64,000 bases of DNA from Pseudomonas wayambapalatensis (GCA_014268975.2 CP077096.1:2455501-2519500); one strand, 5' to 3'. Positions 1 through 9,049 are shown, counted from the first letter of the stretch. Numbers and translations: made by a program. The notes: generated by a model not told the origin, from the letters alone.

Positions 1-383
1 TCGTACATCCAGTCGTTGGGCAGCCAGCCGCAGCCGGGTTTGAATGGCAGTTGGCGGGTCTCGAAGATCTGTTGCAGGTACCACTCGGAGTTGAACGATG
101 GTCGGGTTGTGTCAGCTTGCGGGGTGTGCGTGTCGAGCAACTCGCCCGCCGAGCGGCTGACGAAGAAACCCGCATTGCCGCGACTGACCAGCAGCCCCTG
201 GGCCACCAGGCGGTCGTAGGCTTCGACCACGGTGAAGGTACTCACCGAGTAGGTCGAGGCGAACGCGCGGATAGACGGCACCTTGGCGCCGGGCTTGAGG
301 GTCTGGTTGTCGATGAGCTCGCGCAACCCGTCAATGATCTGGTTGACCAGCGGGGTAGGGGAGTCCGGATGTAGTTGCAGCAT
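1..383 (-). CDS. MocR-type GntR/aminotransferase regulator, N-terminal part only
   Basis: The gene starts at an ATG whose complement is at 381-383 and runs off the left edge, so only about 127 codons are seen. Residues about 10 to 75 form a GntR winged helix (PLVNQIIDGLRELI, then SIRAFASTYSVSTFTVVEAYDRL). The following linker leads into the start of a class I aminotransferase-like domain (SEWYLQQIFETRQ), which is the MocR layout. Such proteins bind PLP and usually regulate a neighbouring amino acid or vitamin B6 gene. The divergent permease at 717 is the obvious target, and a GabR-like role is my inference from that pairing. The PLP lysine lies outside the window. Confidence 0.85.
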   Translation of the reverse strand, partial: MLQLHPDSPTPLVNQIIDGLRELIDNQTLKPGAKVPSIRAFASTYSVSTFTVVEAYDRLVAQGLLVSRGNAGFFVSRSAGELLDTHTPQADTTRPSFNSEWYLQQIFETRQLPFKPGCGWLPNDWMY

Positions 384-716
384 GGGGTGCCTTCAGGTGT
401 GCGTAACGCCAAGCGCCTGCAGGGTGTCGCGGGTGTATTGCATTGGCGGCCTGTACAGTGCAGTGCGAGTTTCATGCCACTGTGCATGGCTCTATGTGGC
501 GGACATTTTTACATTAGGTGTCAGATATCGCCAGATGCAACACGTTCAGTTCGCCCGAGCGGCAACCCTCGGGCGCGTCAGCAGGCCGCCATGGAAGGTC
601 TGCGTGTGTTCCTCACACCTCCTGCCCGCAATAGCGCTGATGTACAGGTGAGGCCGATAACCATCGGGGTTTCACAGTTTTTCCTTGGATAAAAAGAAGC
701 ACGGGGTACACAACTG
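384..716. other. Intergenic region between divergent MocR and permease genes
   Basis: This 333-base stretch has no convincing gene. The short ORFs that cross it have no family resemblance and no ribosome binding site. It must hold the divergent promoters of the MocR gene and the permease. A segment at about 455-505 is rich in GTGC/GCAC and TGCCACTGTGCATGGC-like sequence and could bind a regulator, but I cannot name an operator. Confidence 0.5.
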
Positions 717-2129
717 ATGGACGCAACATCCACATCCACCACCTCCGCGGAAGGCGGGCACGAGAGCAAGCTCAGTGCCTCGCTCAAGTCGCGCCACCTG
801 ACGATGATGTCGATCGCCGGGGTCATTGGCGGCGCCTTGTTCGTCGGCTCTGGCAGCGTGATCCACAGCGCCGGCCCAGCGGCTGTCCTGGCGTACCTCG
901 CCGGCGGCATCCTGGTGGTGCTGATCATGCGCATGCTCGGCGAGATGGCGACCTCCTCGCCGGACACCGGCTCGTTCTCCACCTATGCCGACCGCGCCAT
1001 CGGGCGCTGGGCCGGTTTCACCATCGGTTGGCTGTACTGGTGGTACTGGGTCATCCTCATGGCCTGGGAAGCCTACGTGGCGGGCAAGATCCTGCATGGC
1101 TTCTTCCCCGACGTCAGCGTCAACGTGTTCGTGCTGGCGACCACCTTGCTGCTGATCACCGTGAACTTCTTCAACGTCAAGCACTACGGCGAGTTCGAGT
1201 TCTGGTTCGCCTTGATCAAGGTGGTGGCGATCGTCTGCTTCCTGGTGGTGTGTACCGCCGCCGTGATGAACGTCTGGCAGTTCGGTGAGGTGCGCGGCAT
1301 CACCCACCTGACCGCCGAAGGCTTCATGCCCAACGGCATCACCACGGTGATCGGCGCCTTGCTCGGGGTGATGTTCGCCTTCCTCGGTGCCGAAATCGTG
1401 ACCATCGCGGCTTCGGAAGCGAAGGACCCGGCTACCCAGATCGTCAAGGCCACCAACTCGGTGGTGTGGCGTGTGTGCCTGTTCTACGTCGGCTCGATCT
1501 TCCTGATCGTCTGCCTGGTGCCGTGGAACGATCCGCACCTGGGCGTTTCCGGTTATGGCGCCTACCGCCGCACCCTGGAACTGCTGGGTGTGCCGTATGC
1601 CGAGCTGCTGATGAACTTCGTGGTGTTGACCTCGGTGAGCAGTTGCCTGATCTCCGGCCACTACACCGCTTCGCGCATGCTGTTCTCGCTGTCCCAGCGG
1701 GGCGATGCGCCGTCGTTCTTCAAGATCACCCGCGCCGGCACCGGTGTCCCGGTGTACGCAATCCTCGGCTCGTGCGCCGTGGCGGTGGTCTGCGCGCTGA
1801 TCAACTTCAGCGAGACCCTGCGCCCGAAGGACGTGCTGGAAACCCTGATGAACACCACTGGCATGATCGCCCTGCTGGTGTACCTGGTGATCGCCTTCTC
1901 GCAACTGCGCATGCGCCGCAAGCTGATCGCCGAGGGCCGCGAGGTGCGCCTGAAGATGTGGCTGTTCCCCTGGCTGACCTACCTGGTGATCGCCTTCATC
2001 GTTGCCGCACTGGTGACCATGGCCTTCATGCCTGACTACCAGATTCTGGTGATCTCCACCGGTATCGCCGCGGCCATCGTGGTGGCCATGGGTGTGGTAC
2101 ACCAGATCCGCAGCGCCAAGCGTCACTGA
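717..2129 (+). CDS. Amino acid permease, APC family (GABA permease-like)
   Basis: This 470-residue inner membrane protein has about 12 hydrophobic segments. It carries the APC/AAT signature near the N-terminus (MMSIAGVIGGALFVGSG), in the place where GabP, AroP and LysP carry theirs. It should import an amino acid or GABA by proton symport. Length and the unbroken membrane pattern match intact family members. The divergent MocR regulator suggests GABA or a related amine as substrate, but the sequence alone does not prove this. A strong hairpin follows the stop. Long antisense ORFs across it are shadows caused by the GC-rich third positions. Confidence 0.9.
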   Translation: MDATSTSTTSAEGGHESKLSASLKSRHLTMMSIAGVIGGALFVGSGSVIHSAGPAAVLAYLAGGILVVLIMRMLGEMATSSPDTGSFSTYADRAIGRWAGFTIGWLYWWYWVILMAWEAYVAGKILHGFFPDVSVNVFVLATTLLLITVNFFNVKHYGEFEFWFALIKVVAIVCFLVVCTAAVMNVWQFGEVRGITHLTAEGFMPNGITTVIGALLGVMFAFLGAEIVTIAASEAKDPATQIVKATNSVVWRVCLFYVGSIFLIVCLVPWNDPHLGVSGYGAYRRTLELLGVPYAELLMNFVVLTSVSSCLISGHYTASRMLFSLSQRGDAPSFFKITRAGTGVPVYAILGSCAVAVVCALINFSETLRPKDVLETLMNTTGMIALLVYLVIAFSQLRMRRKLIAEGREVRLKMWLFPWLTYLVIAFIVAALVTMAFMPDYQILVISTGIAAAIVVAMGVVHQIRSAKRH

Positions 2130-2150
2130 CCGCTGCCGGGCTGTACGGAA

Positions 2151-2186
2151 AACGCGGCCGGTTCCCCAGGGGACCGGCCGCGTTTT
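2151..2186. terminator. Bidirectional rho-independent terminator
   Basis: A near-perfect 12-bp stem, AACGCGGCCGGT against ACCGGCCGCGTT, encloses a short CCCC/GGGG-capped loop and is followed by TT on the plus strand. It sits between the convergent permease and FecR-like genes and can serve both. Confidence 0.75.
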
Positions 2187-2920
2187 CATTTGCGGCGCAC
2201 CACGGTCAGCCAGTCGGTGTAGTGGGCAATCTTGATCGGCAAGCTGGCCTGCAGGTCATTGAGGGCCTGATCGGTGTCGTCCAGGGCCAGGTCGTCGGCG
2301 ACCTTCAGGTCGGCCAGCGACGGGGCATCGAACAACAGCAGGCCGCGGTGGTGTCGGGCCAGACGCTCGAGCGTTTCGTTCAGCGGTTGACCGTCGCCTG
2401 GCAGGCGCTCCAGGTACCAGGCTGCCTGGGTATCGCCAGTATCGACCTGGGTCAGGGTTGCGGGCGTGATGCCATCGAAGCGCAACTGCTGGCCGCGGTT
2501 GAGCGACAGTTGGCGACCGTTGACAGACAGTTCGACCCGCCCCTCCAGCACGGTGACTTCGCTGCTGTCCTGCAGCCGCTCGACGATCAGTTTCGCGTCC
2601 AGCGGACGCAGGCTGCCCTGTGGGGTGACGATGAACAGCGGGCGGGTATCGCCCCGGGCCACTTCCAGCAGCAACTGGCCCTTGAGCAGATCGATCCGTC
2701 GCTGAGTCCTGTCGAACGCCAGGTCCACGGCCGACCCGCTGTCCAGGGTCAGCAGGCTGCCGTCCTCCAGTTGCCGGGTCAGGCGGTTCTGGCTGTCGGT
2801 GGACAGGTCGGACAGCTCGAAGCCCTGACCCATCCAGGGCGAGGCGAGCAGGATGGAGGCGCCGATCAACGCAAGGATGGCCAGGGGCAGGGCGAGACGT
2901 GGGTAGGGGAAGGCATTCAT
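2186..2920 (-). CDS. FecR-domain protein without the cytoplasmic anti-sigma part
   Basis: The protein has 244 residues if it starts at the ATG complement 2918-2920 (MNAFPYPRLAL). One membrane segment lies at residues about 8 to 28, followed by a periplasmic FecR domain (SDLSTDSQNRLTRQLEDGS, then the QLLLEVARGDTRPLFIVTPQG repeat) and a secretin/TonB-like short domain at the C-terminus. Normal FecR proteins carry about 80 cytoplasmic residues before the membrane helix that contact an ECF sigma factor. Those are missing here, and no sigma factor gene is adjacent. An in-frame extension to 3037 does not look like that domain and collides with the tam promoter. The role is unknown, and a decayed or repurposed sensor is my inference. 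Confidence 0.7.
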   Translation of the reverse strand: MNAFPYPRLALPLAILALIGASILLASPWMGQGFELSDLSTDSQNRLTRQLEDGSLLTLDSGSAVDLAFDRTQRRIDLLKGQLLLEVARGDTRPLFIVTPQGSLRPLDAKLIVERLQDSSEVTVLEGRVELSVNGRQLSLNRGQQLRFDGITPATLTQVDTGDTQAAWYLERLPGDGQPLNETLERLARHHRGLLLFDAPSLADLKVADDLALDDTDQALNDLQASLPIKIAHYTDWLTVVRRK

Positions 2921-3071
2921 GGCGAGCGACGTATGGAGGTTATGCGGATGACCTCCAGCATAGGCTGTCAGTTCCTGTTTTCGTTCAGGCGAAGCGGATC
3001 GGTCAGACCGATACCCCGAACGTTCGGCAAAAGGCATATGCTAGCGCTTCCAACTGCCGAAGGAGTCGCCC

Positions 3072-3848
3072 ATGGCCTGGTCCGCCACCCAGTATTCGCT
3101 CTTCGAAAACGAACGCACCCGTGCCGTGCGCGATCTGCTCGCGGCTGTGCCAGCGCGACCGGTACGCCACGCCACGGACCTTGGCTGCGGCCCTGGCAAC
3201 TCCACCGAGGTCCTGCTGCAACAGCATGGCGACGCCCAGGTGCTGGCCTTGGACAGCGACCAGGACATGATCGACAAGGCGCGCGAGCGACCACGCCTGA
3301 AGGTGCCACGGGTGCGTTGCGAGGTAGCCGATATCGCCACCTGGAAGGCTGCCGAACCCCAGGACCTGATCCTCGCCAACGCCTCGTTGCAATGGGTGCC
3401 GAATCATCGCGAGCTGTACCCGCACCTGATCCGCCAGCTTTCCGAGGGGGGCAGCCTGGCGGTGCAGACCCCCGACAACCTCGATGAGCCTGCCCACAAG
3501 CGCATGCGCGAGATTGCCAGCCAAGGCCCGTGGAAAGACAAGTTCAGCGATTTTTCCTTGCCACCGCGACACAGCGGCGCGTTCTACTACGACCTGCTCA
3601 GCCCACTGTGCACACGCGTGGATGTGTGGCGCACCACCTATCACCATGTCCTCGAGGGCGGCGCGAGCGCTGTGGTGGAGTGGTTCAAGGGCTCGGGCCT
3701 GCGGCCGTACCTGGCGCGGCTGGACGAGGCCGAGCGCGAAAGCTTCCTGCAACTCTACCTGCAGGCCATGGAGCAGGATTACCCGAAAGCCACCGATGGC
3801 AAGGTGCTGCTGCCGTTCCCCCGGTTGTTCGTGATCGCTACCCGCTAG
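3072..3848 (+). CDS. tam: Trans-aconitate 2-methyltransferase
   Basis: This 258-residue class I SAM-dependent methyltransferase has its SAM motif ATDLGCGPGNST near residue 35. The acidic ribose-binding region is ALDSDQDMIDKA, and motif IV is LILANASLQWVPNH. Length and the conserved C-terminal text (YYDLLSPLCTRVDVWRTTYHHVLEG, GSGLRPYL) match Tam, which methylates trans-aconitate, an inhibitor formed from the TCA intermediate cis-aconitate. An AAGGAG ribosome site at about 3058-3064 supports the start. It overlaps the end of the next, convergent gene by 11 bases. Confidence 0.93.
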   Translation: MAWSATQYSLFENERTRAVRDLLAAVPARPVRHATDLGCGPGNSTEVLLQQHGDAQVLALDSDQDMIDKARERPRLKVPRVRCEVADIATWKAAEPQDLILANASLQWVPNHRELYPHLIRQLSEGGSLAVQTPDNLDEPAHKRMREIASQGPWKDKFSDFSLPPRHSGAFYYDLLSPLCTRVDVWRTTYHHVLEGGASAVVEWFKGSGLRPYLARLDEAERESFLQLYLQAMEQDYPKATDGKVLLPFPRLFVIATR

Positions 3849-4209
3849 CACGCCTCCCGCGCCAGAGCGCATAGCCGTAGATGCCGAGGTTGACCAGCAA
3901 CACGATCAACCCGAGCAGCACCTGGACCTGTGGCGTCAGCCCGGCCGGGTAGATCAGCGGCCAGACATAGTGCTCGACGAACCCACCCTGGTAGCCGGCC
4001 TGGCCGGCTGCCAGGCGCATCCGGTTTTCCCAGTCGGTCAGAGGGCACTGCAGGTGCAGGCATTCCACCGCCAGGCCCCAGGCCAGGGCCGGCAGATGCA
4101 GGAGCAGGGCGCGGCGCCAGCGCAGCACCAGCAGGCCGCCGAACAGCACCAGCAGGATGAAGGCCAGGTGCAGCAGAACCAGAGTGTCGGCGCTGAGGCG
4201 GTAGAGCAT
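3838..4209 (-). CDS. DUF2784 small membrane protein
   Basis: The 123-residue protein has four predicted membrane helices (LVLLHLAFILLVLFGGLLVL, ALLLHLPALAWGLAVE, the region after VEHYVWPLIYP, and VLLGLIVLLVNLGIYGYALW). The central CPLTDWENRMR and the GFVEHY motif are typical of DUF2784 proteins. The biochemical role of this family is not known. It is convergent with tam and overlaps its 3' end. An isolated single-gene unit is likely. Confidence 0.8.
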   Translation of the reverse strand: MLYRLSADTLVLLHLAFILLVLFGGLLVLRWRRALLLHLPALAWGLAVECLHLQCPLTDWENRMRLAAGQAGYQGGFVEHYVWPLIYPAGLTPQVQVLLGLIVLLVNLGIYGYALWRGRRASG

Positions 4210-4292
4210 GGGCGGGGTCCGCTGTGGGGCGAGTCATCAGCATAGGGCAGATCACGGGGGGCCGGCATGGTCGCGGGGTGGCACCGCTGAAC

Positions 4293-5162
4293 TCACAACG
4301 CTTCTTGCACCATCTGCAGAAACGTCGCCACCACGCGCCGCGTGCGTTGTTCGCTCAGGCACACCAGCGTCTCGGTCAAGTGGCGTTGGCAATCGACGAT
4401 GGGGAGTGCGCACACCCGTGAGTCGGCGCCGAACTCCGCCGCCGACACCACGCCCACGCCGATCCCCACCACCACCGCTTCACGCGCCGCTTCGCGTCCC
4501 TCGACCTGAATGGCCGGGCGGATGCGCAGGCCCGCGCGCTGCATCTCTTCTTCCAGGGTCTGGCGTGTCACCGAGCCGGGCTCACGCAAGACCAGCGGCG
4601 TGTCGTCCAGGTCGGCCAGGCTGATCGAGGCGCGGCTGGCCCAGGGGTGGTCCTGGGAGACGAAGGCCACCATCGGGTCACGCCGCATCGGCACGCAGAA
4701 CAGCCGCTCGTCATCGACGTCGCGCCCGAGCAGAGCCAGGTCAGCCTGGTAGCTGAACAGGCGCGCCAGCGACTCATCGGTGTTGCCCGTCTCGATCTTG
4801 ACCTGAATCCCCGGATAGCGCTGACAGAAGCGCGCAACCTGCGGCAGTACGTGCACGGGGGCATCCACTGCCAGCACCAGGCTGCCGGTGTGCAGGGCAC
4901 GCGAATCCTGCAGCAGCTCCAGTGCTTCGGCCTCACAGGCGAACAGGCGTTGGCTGATGCCCAGCAGGCGCTCGCCCAGGTCGCTGAGCTGCACCGAACG
5001 CTTGTTGCGCTGGAACAGCAGCACGCCGAAGCGTTCCTCCAGCTTGCGCACCTGGTCGGACACCGCTGGCTGGGTGAGGAAGAGTTTCTCGGCGGCCCGG
5101 GTGAAGCTGCCGTGTTCGGCCACCGCGTGAAAGGCCTTCAGCTGCGCTTGCGAGACGGACAT
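4293..5162 (-). CDS. LysR-family transcriptional regulator of the aminophosphonate-type cluster
   Basis: The 289-residue LysR protein has its helix-turn-helix at residues about 5 to 60 (AFHAVAEHGSFTRAAEKLFLTQPAVSDQVRKLE) and a substrate-binding-like effector domain after about residue 90. It is transcribed away from the OPA transporter and FAD oxidoreductase genes, the usual arrangement for a LysR activator of its neighbours. A perfect 7-7-7 inverted repeat at 5214-5234 in the shared promoter region is a candidate binding site. LysR proteins of this type accompany 2-aminoethylphosphonate genes in other pseudomonads, but the effector here is inferred, not shown. Confidence 0.88.
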   Translation of the reverse strand: MSVSQAQLKAFHAVAEHGSFTRAAEKLFLTQPAVSDQVRKLEERFGVLLFQRNKRSVQLSDLGERLLGISQRLFACEAEALELLQDSRALHTGSLVLAVDAPVHVLPQVARFCQRYPGIQVKIETGNTDESLARLFSYQADLALLGRDVDDERLFCVPMRRDPMVAFVSQDHPWASRASISLADLDDTPLVLREPGSVTRQTLEEEMQRAGLRIRPAIQVEGREAAREAVVVGIGVGVVSAAEFGADSRVCALPIVDCQRHLTETLVCLSEQRTRRVVATFLQMVQEAL

Positions 5163-5213
5163 GGAGCACCTCGGAACAGGTTCTTTTAAAAGCTGGGCTT
5201 ATGTGTGAAATAC

Positions 5214-5234
5214 GATAAATCGATTTTATTTATC
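5214..5234. promoter_or_regulatory. Candidate LysR operator
   Basis: GATAAAT and ATTTATC form a perfect inverted repeat around a 7-base spacer. The AT-rich site stands out from its GC-rich surroundings and contains a LysR-like T-N11-A arrangement. It lies about 50 bases upstream of the divergent lysR start and about 170 bases before the transporter gene. Confidence 0.5.
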
Positions 5235-5402
5235 AGTCACCAGCTGTTTCCATGTCGCTCAACCCGGGGCAGCTTCACACCCCCTTGCACCGGGCCATGG
5301 TCCAGCCAGATGACGTCCCTCCGTCATGCAGTGCGCAACACAACAACAAGACAGGCGTTTCTTCACATTCTGCCGGCACACTCAGCAAGAGGTCAGAGTC
5401 AA

Positions 5403-6719
5403 ATGAACCAGTCTTTCGGTGCCATCAAGCGGTGGCGCATGCAGATCTTCGCCATCACCTGGCTGGCCTACGCCGCCTTCTACTTCACCCGCAAAGCCTT
5501 CTCGGTCGCCAAGCTTGGCATTGCTGAAGACCCAGGTTTCATGCTCGACAAAGCCGCCATGGCCAACCTCGATGCGATCTACCTGGCGGCCTACGCCGTA
5601 GGCCAGTTCACCTGGGGCATGCTCGCCGACCGCTTCGGCCCGCGCGTGGTGGTACTCGGCGGGCTGCTGATCTCGGCCGCAGCAGCGGTGGTGATGGGCA
5701 GTTACGCGACCTTCCCGATCTTTGCCACCTGCATGCTGATCCAGGGCCTGGCGCAGTCGACCGGCTGGGCAGGGCTGTGCAAGAACATCGGCAGTTTCTT
5801 CCCCGCCTCCCAGCGTGGCCGGGTACTGGGCCTGTGGAGTTCGTGCTACGCCTTTGGCGGCCTGGTGGCCTCGCCCTTTGCCGGGTGGTGGGCATACACC
5901 CTGGTTGGTAGCTGGCACGCGGCGTTTTTCTCCAGTGCCGTGGTAGTGGCCGTGGTGGCGGTTTTGTTCTTTATCTTCCAGCGCAACAAACCCGAAGAGG
6001 TCGGCCTGCCTGCGGTGGAGCCAGAGCCGCAGAGCATGGCGCCAGGCGCGAACCTGTGCAGTGTCTGGGCACCGCTGCGCGAAATCCTGCGCAACCGCAC
6101 GGTACTCACGCTGGGTCTTGCCTACTTCATGCTCAAGCCGGCGCGCTACGCCATCCTGCTATGGGGCCCGGTGATCGTTTTCGAGCAGATGCCTTCAGTG
6201 GGCAAGGTGGGCGCGGCGATCATTCCCACAGCCTTCGAGCTGGCCGGGTTGCTCGGCCCGATCCTGATCGGCCTGGCCTCGGACAAGCTGTTCGGTGCCC
6301 GGCGCATGCCGGCCTGCGTGATCAGTCTGCTGCTGCTGACCGTCACTCTGGCCGGCTTCATGGCGGCCATGCACAGCGGCAGCGTGCTGCTGGTGGTGGC
6401 GCTGCTGTTCGTCATGGGCCTGACCCTGTACGGCCCGGACTCGATGATCAGCGGCGCGGCCGCCATCGACTTCGGCACCGCCAAGGCCGGCGCTACCGCA
6501 GCCGGGTTCGTCAATGGCTGCGGCTCGGTAGGCGCGGTGCTGGGTGGGCTGCTGCCGGGCTACTTCGACAGCGTCACCGTGTTCATCGTGTTCGCCGGCA
6601 CTGCGCTGTTCTCCGCCCTGGTGCTGCTACCGCACTGGAACAGCCGCCCGGTCAGTGCAGACGCGGTACATGACGTGGCACCCAATACCGGCATGGCGAT
6701 CAAGCCGGTACGTACCTGA
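5403..6719 (+). CDS. MFS transporter, organophosphate:phosphate antiporter (GlpT/UhpT-like) family
   Basis: The 438-residue protein has about 12 membrane helices. The start MNQSFGAIKRWRMQIF at 5403 follows AAGAGGTCAGAG. An upstream in-frame extension to 5205 has no homologous look. The segment ITWLAYAAFYFTRKAFSVAK matches the first helix of GlpT/UhpT-type antiporters, which exchange organophosphates for phosphate, and TGWAGLCKNIGSFFP is also typical. The gene lies 14 bases before the FAD oxidoreductase, so the two form an operon. A phosphonate or aminophosphonate import role fits this pairing but is inferred. Confidence 0.88.
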   Translation: MNQSFGAIKRWRMQIFAITWLAYAAFYFTRKAFSVAKLGIAEDPGFMLDKAAMANLDAIYLAAYAVGQFTWGMLADRFGPRVVVLGGLLISAAAAVVMGSYATFPIFATCMLIQGLAQSTGWAGLCKNIGSFFPASQRGRVLGLWSSCYAFGGLVASPFAGWWAYTLVGSWHAAFFSSAVVVAVVAVLFFIFQRNKPEEVGLPAVEPEPQSMAPGANLCSVWAPLREILRNRTVLTLGLAYFMLKPARYAILLWGPVIVFEQMPSVGKVGAAIIPTAFELAGLLGPILIGLASDKLFGARRMPACVISLLLLTVTLAGFMAAMHSGSVLLVVALLFVMGLTLYGPDSMISGAAAIDFGTAKAGATAAGFVNGCGSVGAVLGGLLPGYFDSVTVFIVFAGTALFSALVLLPHWNSRPVSADAVHDVAPNTGMAIKPVRT

Positions 6720-6733
6720 AGGAAAGTGAAACG

Positions 6734-8125
6734 ATGAGACCGTTCTGGCTGCAACAGGCCCTGGACCCGCAAAACGAAGCCGTGTGCCCGCCGCTGCAAG
6801 GCGATGTGCGCTGTGATGTCTGTATCGTCGGCGGCGGCTACACCGGCTTGTGGACCGCACTGCTGCTCAAGGAGGCGGTGCCGGCGCTGGATGTGCTGTT
6901 GATCGAGGCGGATATCTGCGGCGCCGGTGCCAGCGGGCGCAATGGGGGCTGCGCGCTGTCGTGGTCGGCCAAGTACTTCACCCTGGAGCGCTTGTTCGGT
7001 GTGGCCGAGGCGGTGCGCCTGGTCCGTGAGTCGGAGCGAAGTATCGCGGCCATCGGCACGTTCTGCGCCGAACATCACATCGACTGCGACTACCGCATGG
7101 ACGGCACCTTGTACACCGCCACCAATGCCGCGCAGGTCGGCAGTACCGATGCGGTGATCGCGGCGCTGCAGCGCCAGGGCATCAACTCGTTCCAGCGTCT
7201 GGCGCTGGATGAAGTGCAGCGCCGGGCCGGCTCTGACCGCCACCGGGAAGGCTGGTTCTCGCCAGCGGCCGCCACGGTGCAGCCGGGCAAGCTGGTGCGT
7301 GGCCTGCGTCGGGTGGCCTTGCAGCGCGGCGTGCGCATCCACGAAGGCACGGCGATGACCAGTCTTGAGCACGGCACCCCGGTGCAGGTGCGCACCGCCC
7401 ACGGCACCGTGCGTGCCGACCGGGTGGTGCTGGGCCTCAATGCCTGGATGGCGCGGCAGTTTGCGCAGTTCGAGCGCAGCGTGGCGATCGTCTCCAGCGA
7501 CATGGTGATCACCGAGCCGTGCCCCGAGTTGTTGCGCCAGACGGGCCTGGAGACCGGGATCAGCGTGCTTGATTCGCGCATCTTCGTGCACTACTACCAC
7601 AACACCCCCGACGGGCGCCTGATGCTCGGCAAGGGCGGCAACACCTTTGCCTATGGCGGGCGCATGCTGCCGGTCTTCGATCAGCCGTCGCCTTACCGAG
7701 CGCTGCTGCAACGAACCTTGGGCGAGTTCTTCCCGGCGTTGGCCGAGGTGCCGCTGGCTGCGAGCTGGAACGGGCCATCGGATCGCTCGGTGACCGGCTT
7801 GCCGTTCTTCGGCCGCCTGGACGGGCAGGGCAACGTGTTCTATGGCTTCGGTTATTCCGGCAGCGGCGTAGGGCCTTGTCACATGGGTGGGCAGATCCTT
7901 TCGTCGCTGGCCCTGGGGATGGACAACGCCTGGACGCGCTCGCCCCTGGTCAAGGGGCCGCTGGGGCAGTTTCCGCCGGAGCCGATCCGCTACCTGGGGT
8001 CGCTGATGGTGCGCGATGCCGTGCGGCGCAAGGAACGCGCCGAAGACCGAGGGCAGCGCCCGCGGCGGCTGGATGTGCGGCTGGCGAAGTTCGCGGCGGC
8101 GGCGGGGAAGGCGGACAAGGGTTGA
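6734..8125 (+). CDS. FAD-dependent aminophosphonate-type oxidoreductase (DAO family)
   Basis: The 463-residue protein has the Rossmann dinucleotide motif DVCIVGGGYTGLWTALLL at about residues 28-46 and the segment GAGASGRNGGCALSW. Near the C-terminus, WNGPSDRSVTGLPFFGR and YGFGYSGSGVGP complete the DAO fold. The overall text agrees with my memory of the family annotated as putative aminophosphonate oxidoreductase, whose members oxidise the amine carbon of (N-alkyl) aminoethylphosphonates or similar amines and release an aldehyde. It is cotranscribed with the OPA-family transporter. No phnW, phnX or phnA gene is in the window, so the downstream steps would have to be elsewhere. The 30 basic C-terminal residues are unusual. 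Confidence 0.82.
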   Translation: MRPFWLQQALDPQNEAVCPPLQGDVRCDVCIVGGGYTGLWTALLLKEAVPALDVLLIEADICGAGASGRNGGCALSWSAKYFTLERLFGVAEAVRLVRESERSIAAIGTFCAEHHIDCDYRMDGTLYTATNAAQVGSTDAVIAALQRQGINSFQRLALDEVQRRAGSDRHREGWFSPAAATVQPGKLVRGLRRVALQRGVRIHEGTAMTSLEHGTPVQVRTAHGTVRADRVVLGLNAWMARQFAQFERSVAIVSSDMVITEPCPELLRQTGLETGISVLDSRIFVHYYHNTPDGRLMLGKGGNTFAYGGRMLPVFDQPSPYRALLQRTLGEFFPALAEVPLAASWNGPSDRSVTGLPFFGRLDGQGNVFYGFGYSGSGVGPCHMGGQILSSLALGMDNAWTRSPLVKGPLGQFPPEPIRYLGSLMVRDAVRRKERAEDRGQRPRRLDVRLAKFAAAAGKADKG

Positions 8126-8133
8126 GTCGGTGT

Positions 8134-8232
8134 GGGCTTTTTCGCGGGCAAGTCGGGTCGCCGCACCGCCGCTCCCACAGGTAGCCACCGCTTGCAGGAG
8201 CGGCGGTTCGCCGCTGCGGGTTGCCCACGAAG
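8134..8232. repeat. Pair of REP-like palindromic repeats
   Basis: The intergenic DNA holds two inverted copies of the Pseudomonas REP core. The first reads TTTTCGCGGGCAAG to GCCGCTCCCACAGG, and the second GCAGGAGCGGCGGTTCGCCG to GGGTTGCCCACGAAG. They face each other and could fold into a long hairpin after the oxidoreductase operon. Repeats of this type are scattered in putida-group genomes; this assignment is from memory of the core motif. Confidence 0.65.
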
Positions 8233-8338
8233 GGCTGCCACGCGATTTCTTGTCGATCCCACCCGCGAGGGCGTATAAACTCTCCCCACTTTTGGCCGGT
8301 CGCTTCCTGAACCGGCCGCTGAGACAAAGAGAGTCGAA

Positions 8339-9049
8339 ATGGGCGCACAGTGGAAAGCCAAGCATAGAGAAACCGCCGCCAACGCCAAGGGCAAGATCAT
8401 GGGCAAGTTGGCCAAGGAGATTCAGATCGCTGCCAAGTCTGGCGCCGACCCGGACATGAACCCGCGCCTGCGCTTGGCCATCGTCCAGGCCAAGAAAGCG
8501 TCGATGACCCGCGAAACCCTCGAGCGTGCGATCAAGAAAGGCGCTGGCCTGGATGGCGAGGCTGTGCAGTACCATGCCGTCAGCTACGAGGGCTTTGCGC
8601 CTCACCAGGTGCCGCTGATCGTCGAATGCCTGACCGACAACGTGAACCGCACCGTCGCCCAGATCCGGGTGTTGTTCCGCAAGGGCCAGCTTGGCGCAAG
8701 TGGCTCGGTGGCCTGGGACTTCAACCATGTCGGCCTGATCGAGGCCACCCCGGAAGGTGATGCCGACCCGGAAATGGCCGCCATCGAAGCCGGCGCCCAG
8801 GATTTCGAAGACGGCGAGGAAGAGGGCTCGACCCTGTTCATCACCGACACCACCGACCTGGACGCTGTGCAGAAGGCCCTGCCCGAGCATGGTTTCACCG
8901 TCACCTCGGCGAAAATCGGCTACACCCCGAAAAACCCGGTGAGCGCCGCCAGCCTGAGTGCTGAAGCCCTGGCCGAGGTCGAAGCCTTCCTCGAGGCGAT
9001 CGACGAGAACGAAGACGTGCAGAACGTCTATGTCGGTCTGACGGACTGA
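8339..9049 (+). CDS. YebC/PmpR-family protein (YeeN-like paralogue)
   Basis: The 236-residue protein has the YebC fold. It starts [28 protein letters not shown] instead of the MAGHSKWANIKHRK of canonical YebC, so it is the shorter-headed paralogue. [13 protein letters not shown] and the acidic C-terminal end are conserved. YebC proteins were long called DNA-binding regulators, and recent work links them to ribosomes and translation of proline stretches. Which role this paralogue plays is unknown. An AAAGAGAG ribosome site precedes the ATG. It appears to be a single-gene unit followed by a GGGCCCC hairpin. Confidence 0.88.
   Translation: MGAQWKAKHRETAANAKGKIMGKLAKEIQIAAKSGADPDMNPRLRLAIVQAKKASMTRETLERAIKKGAGLDGEAVQYHAVSYEGFAPHQVPLIVECLTDNVNRTVAQIRVLFRKGQLGASGSVAWDFNHVGLIEATPEGDADPEMAAIEAGAQDFEDGEEEGSTLFITDTTDLDAVQKALPEHGFTVTSAKIGYTPKNPVSAASLSAEALAEVEAFLEAIDENEDVQNVYVGLTD

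Noticed and set aside
672..2189. Long minus-strand ORF of 505 codons
   Set aside because: It is antisense to the amino acid permease; its composition (many His, Gln, Asp) is the usual shadow of a GC-rich gene, with no domain.
6560..8890. Minus-strand ORF of 776 codons
   Set aside because: It covers three well-supported plus-strand genes and intergenic REP sequence. It has no recognisable domain.
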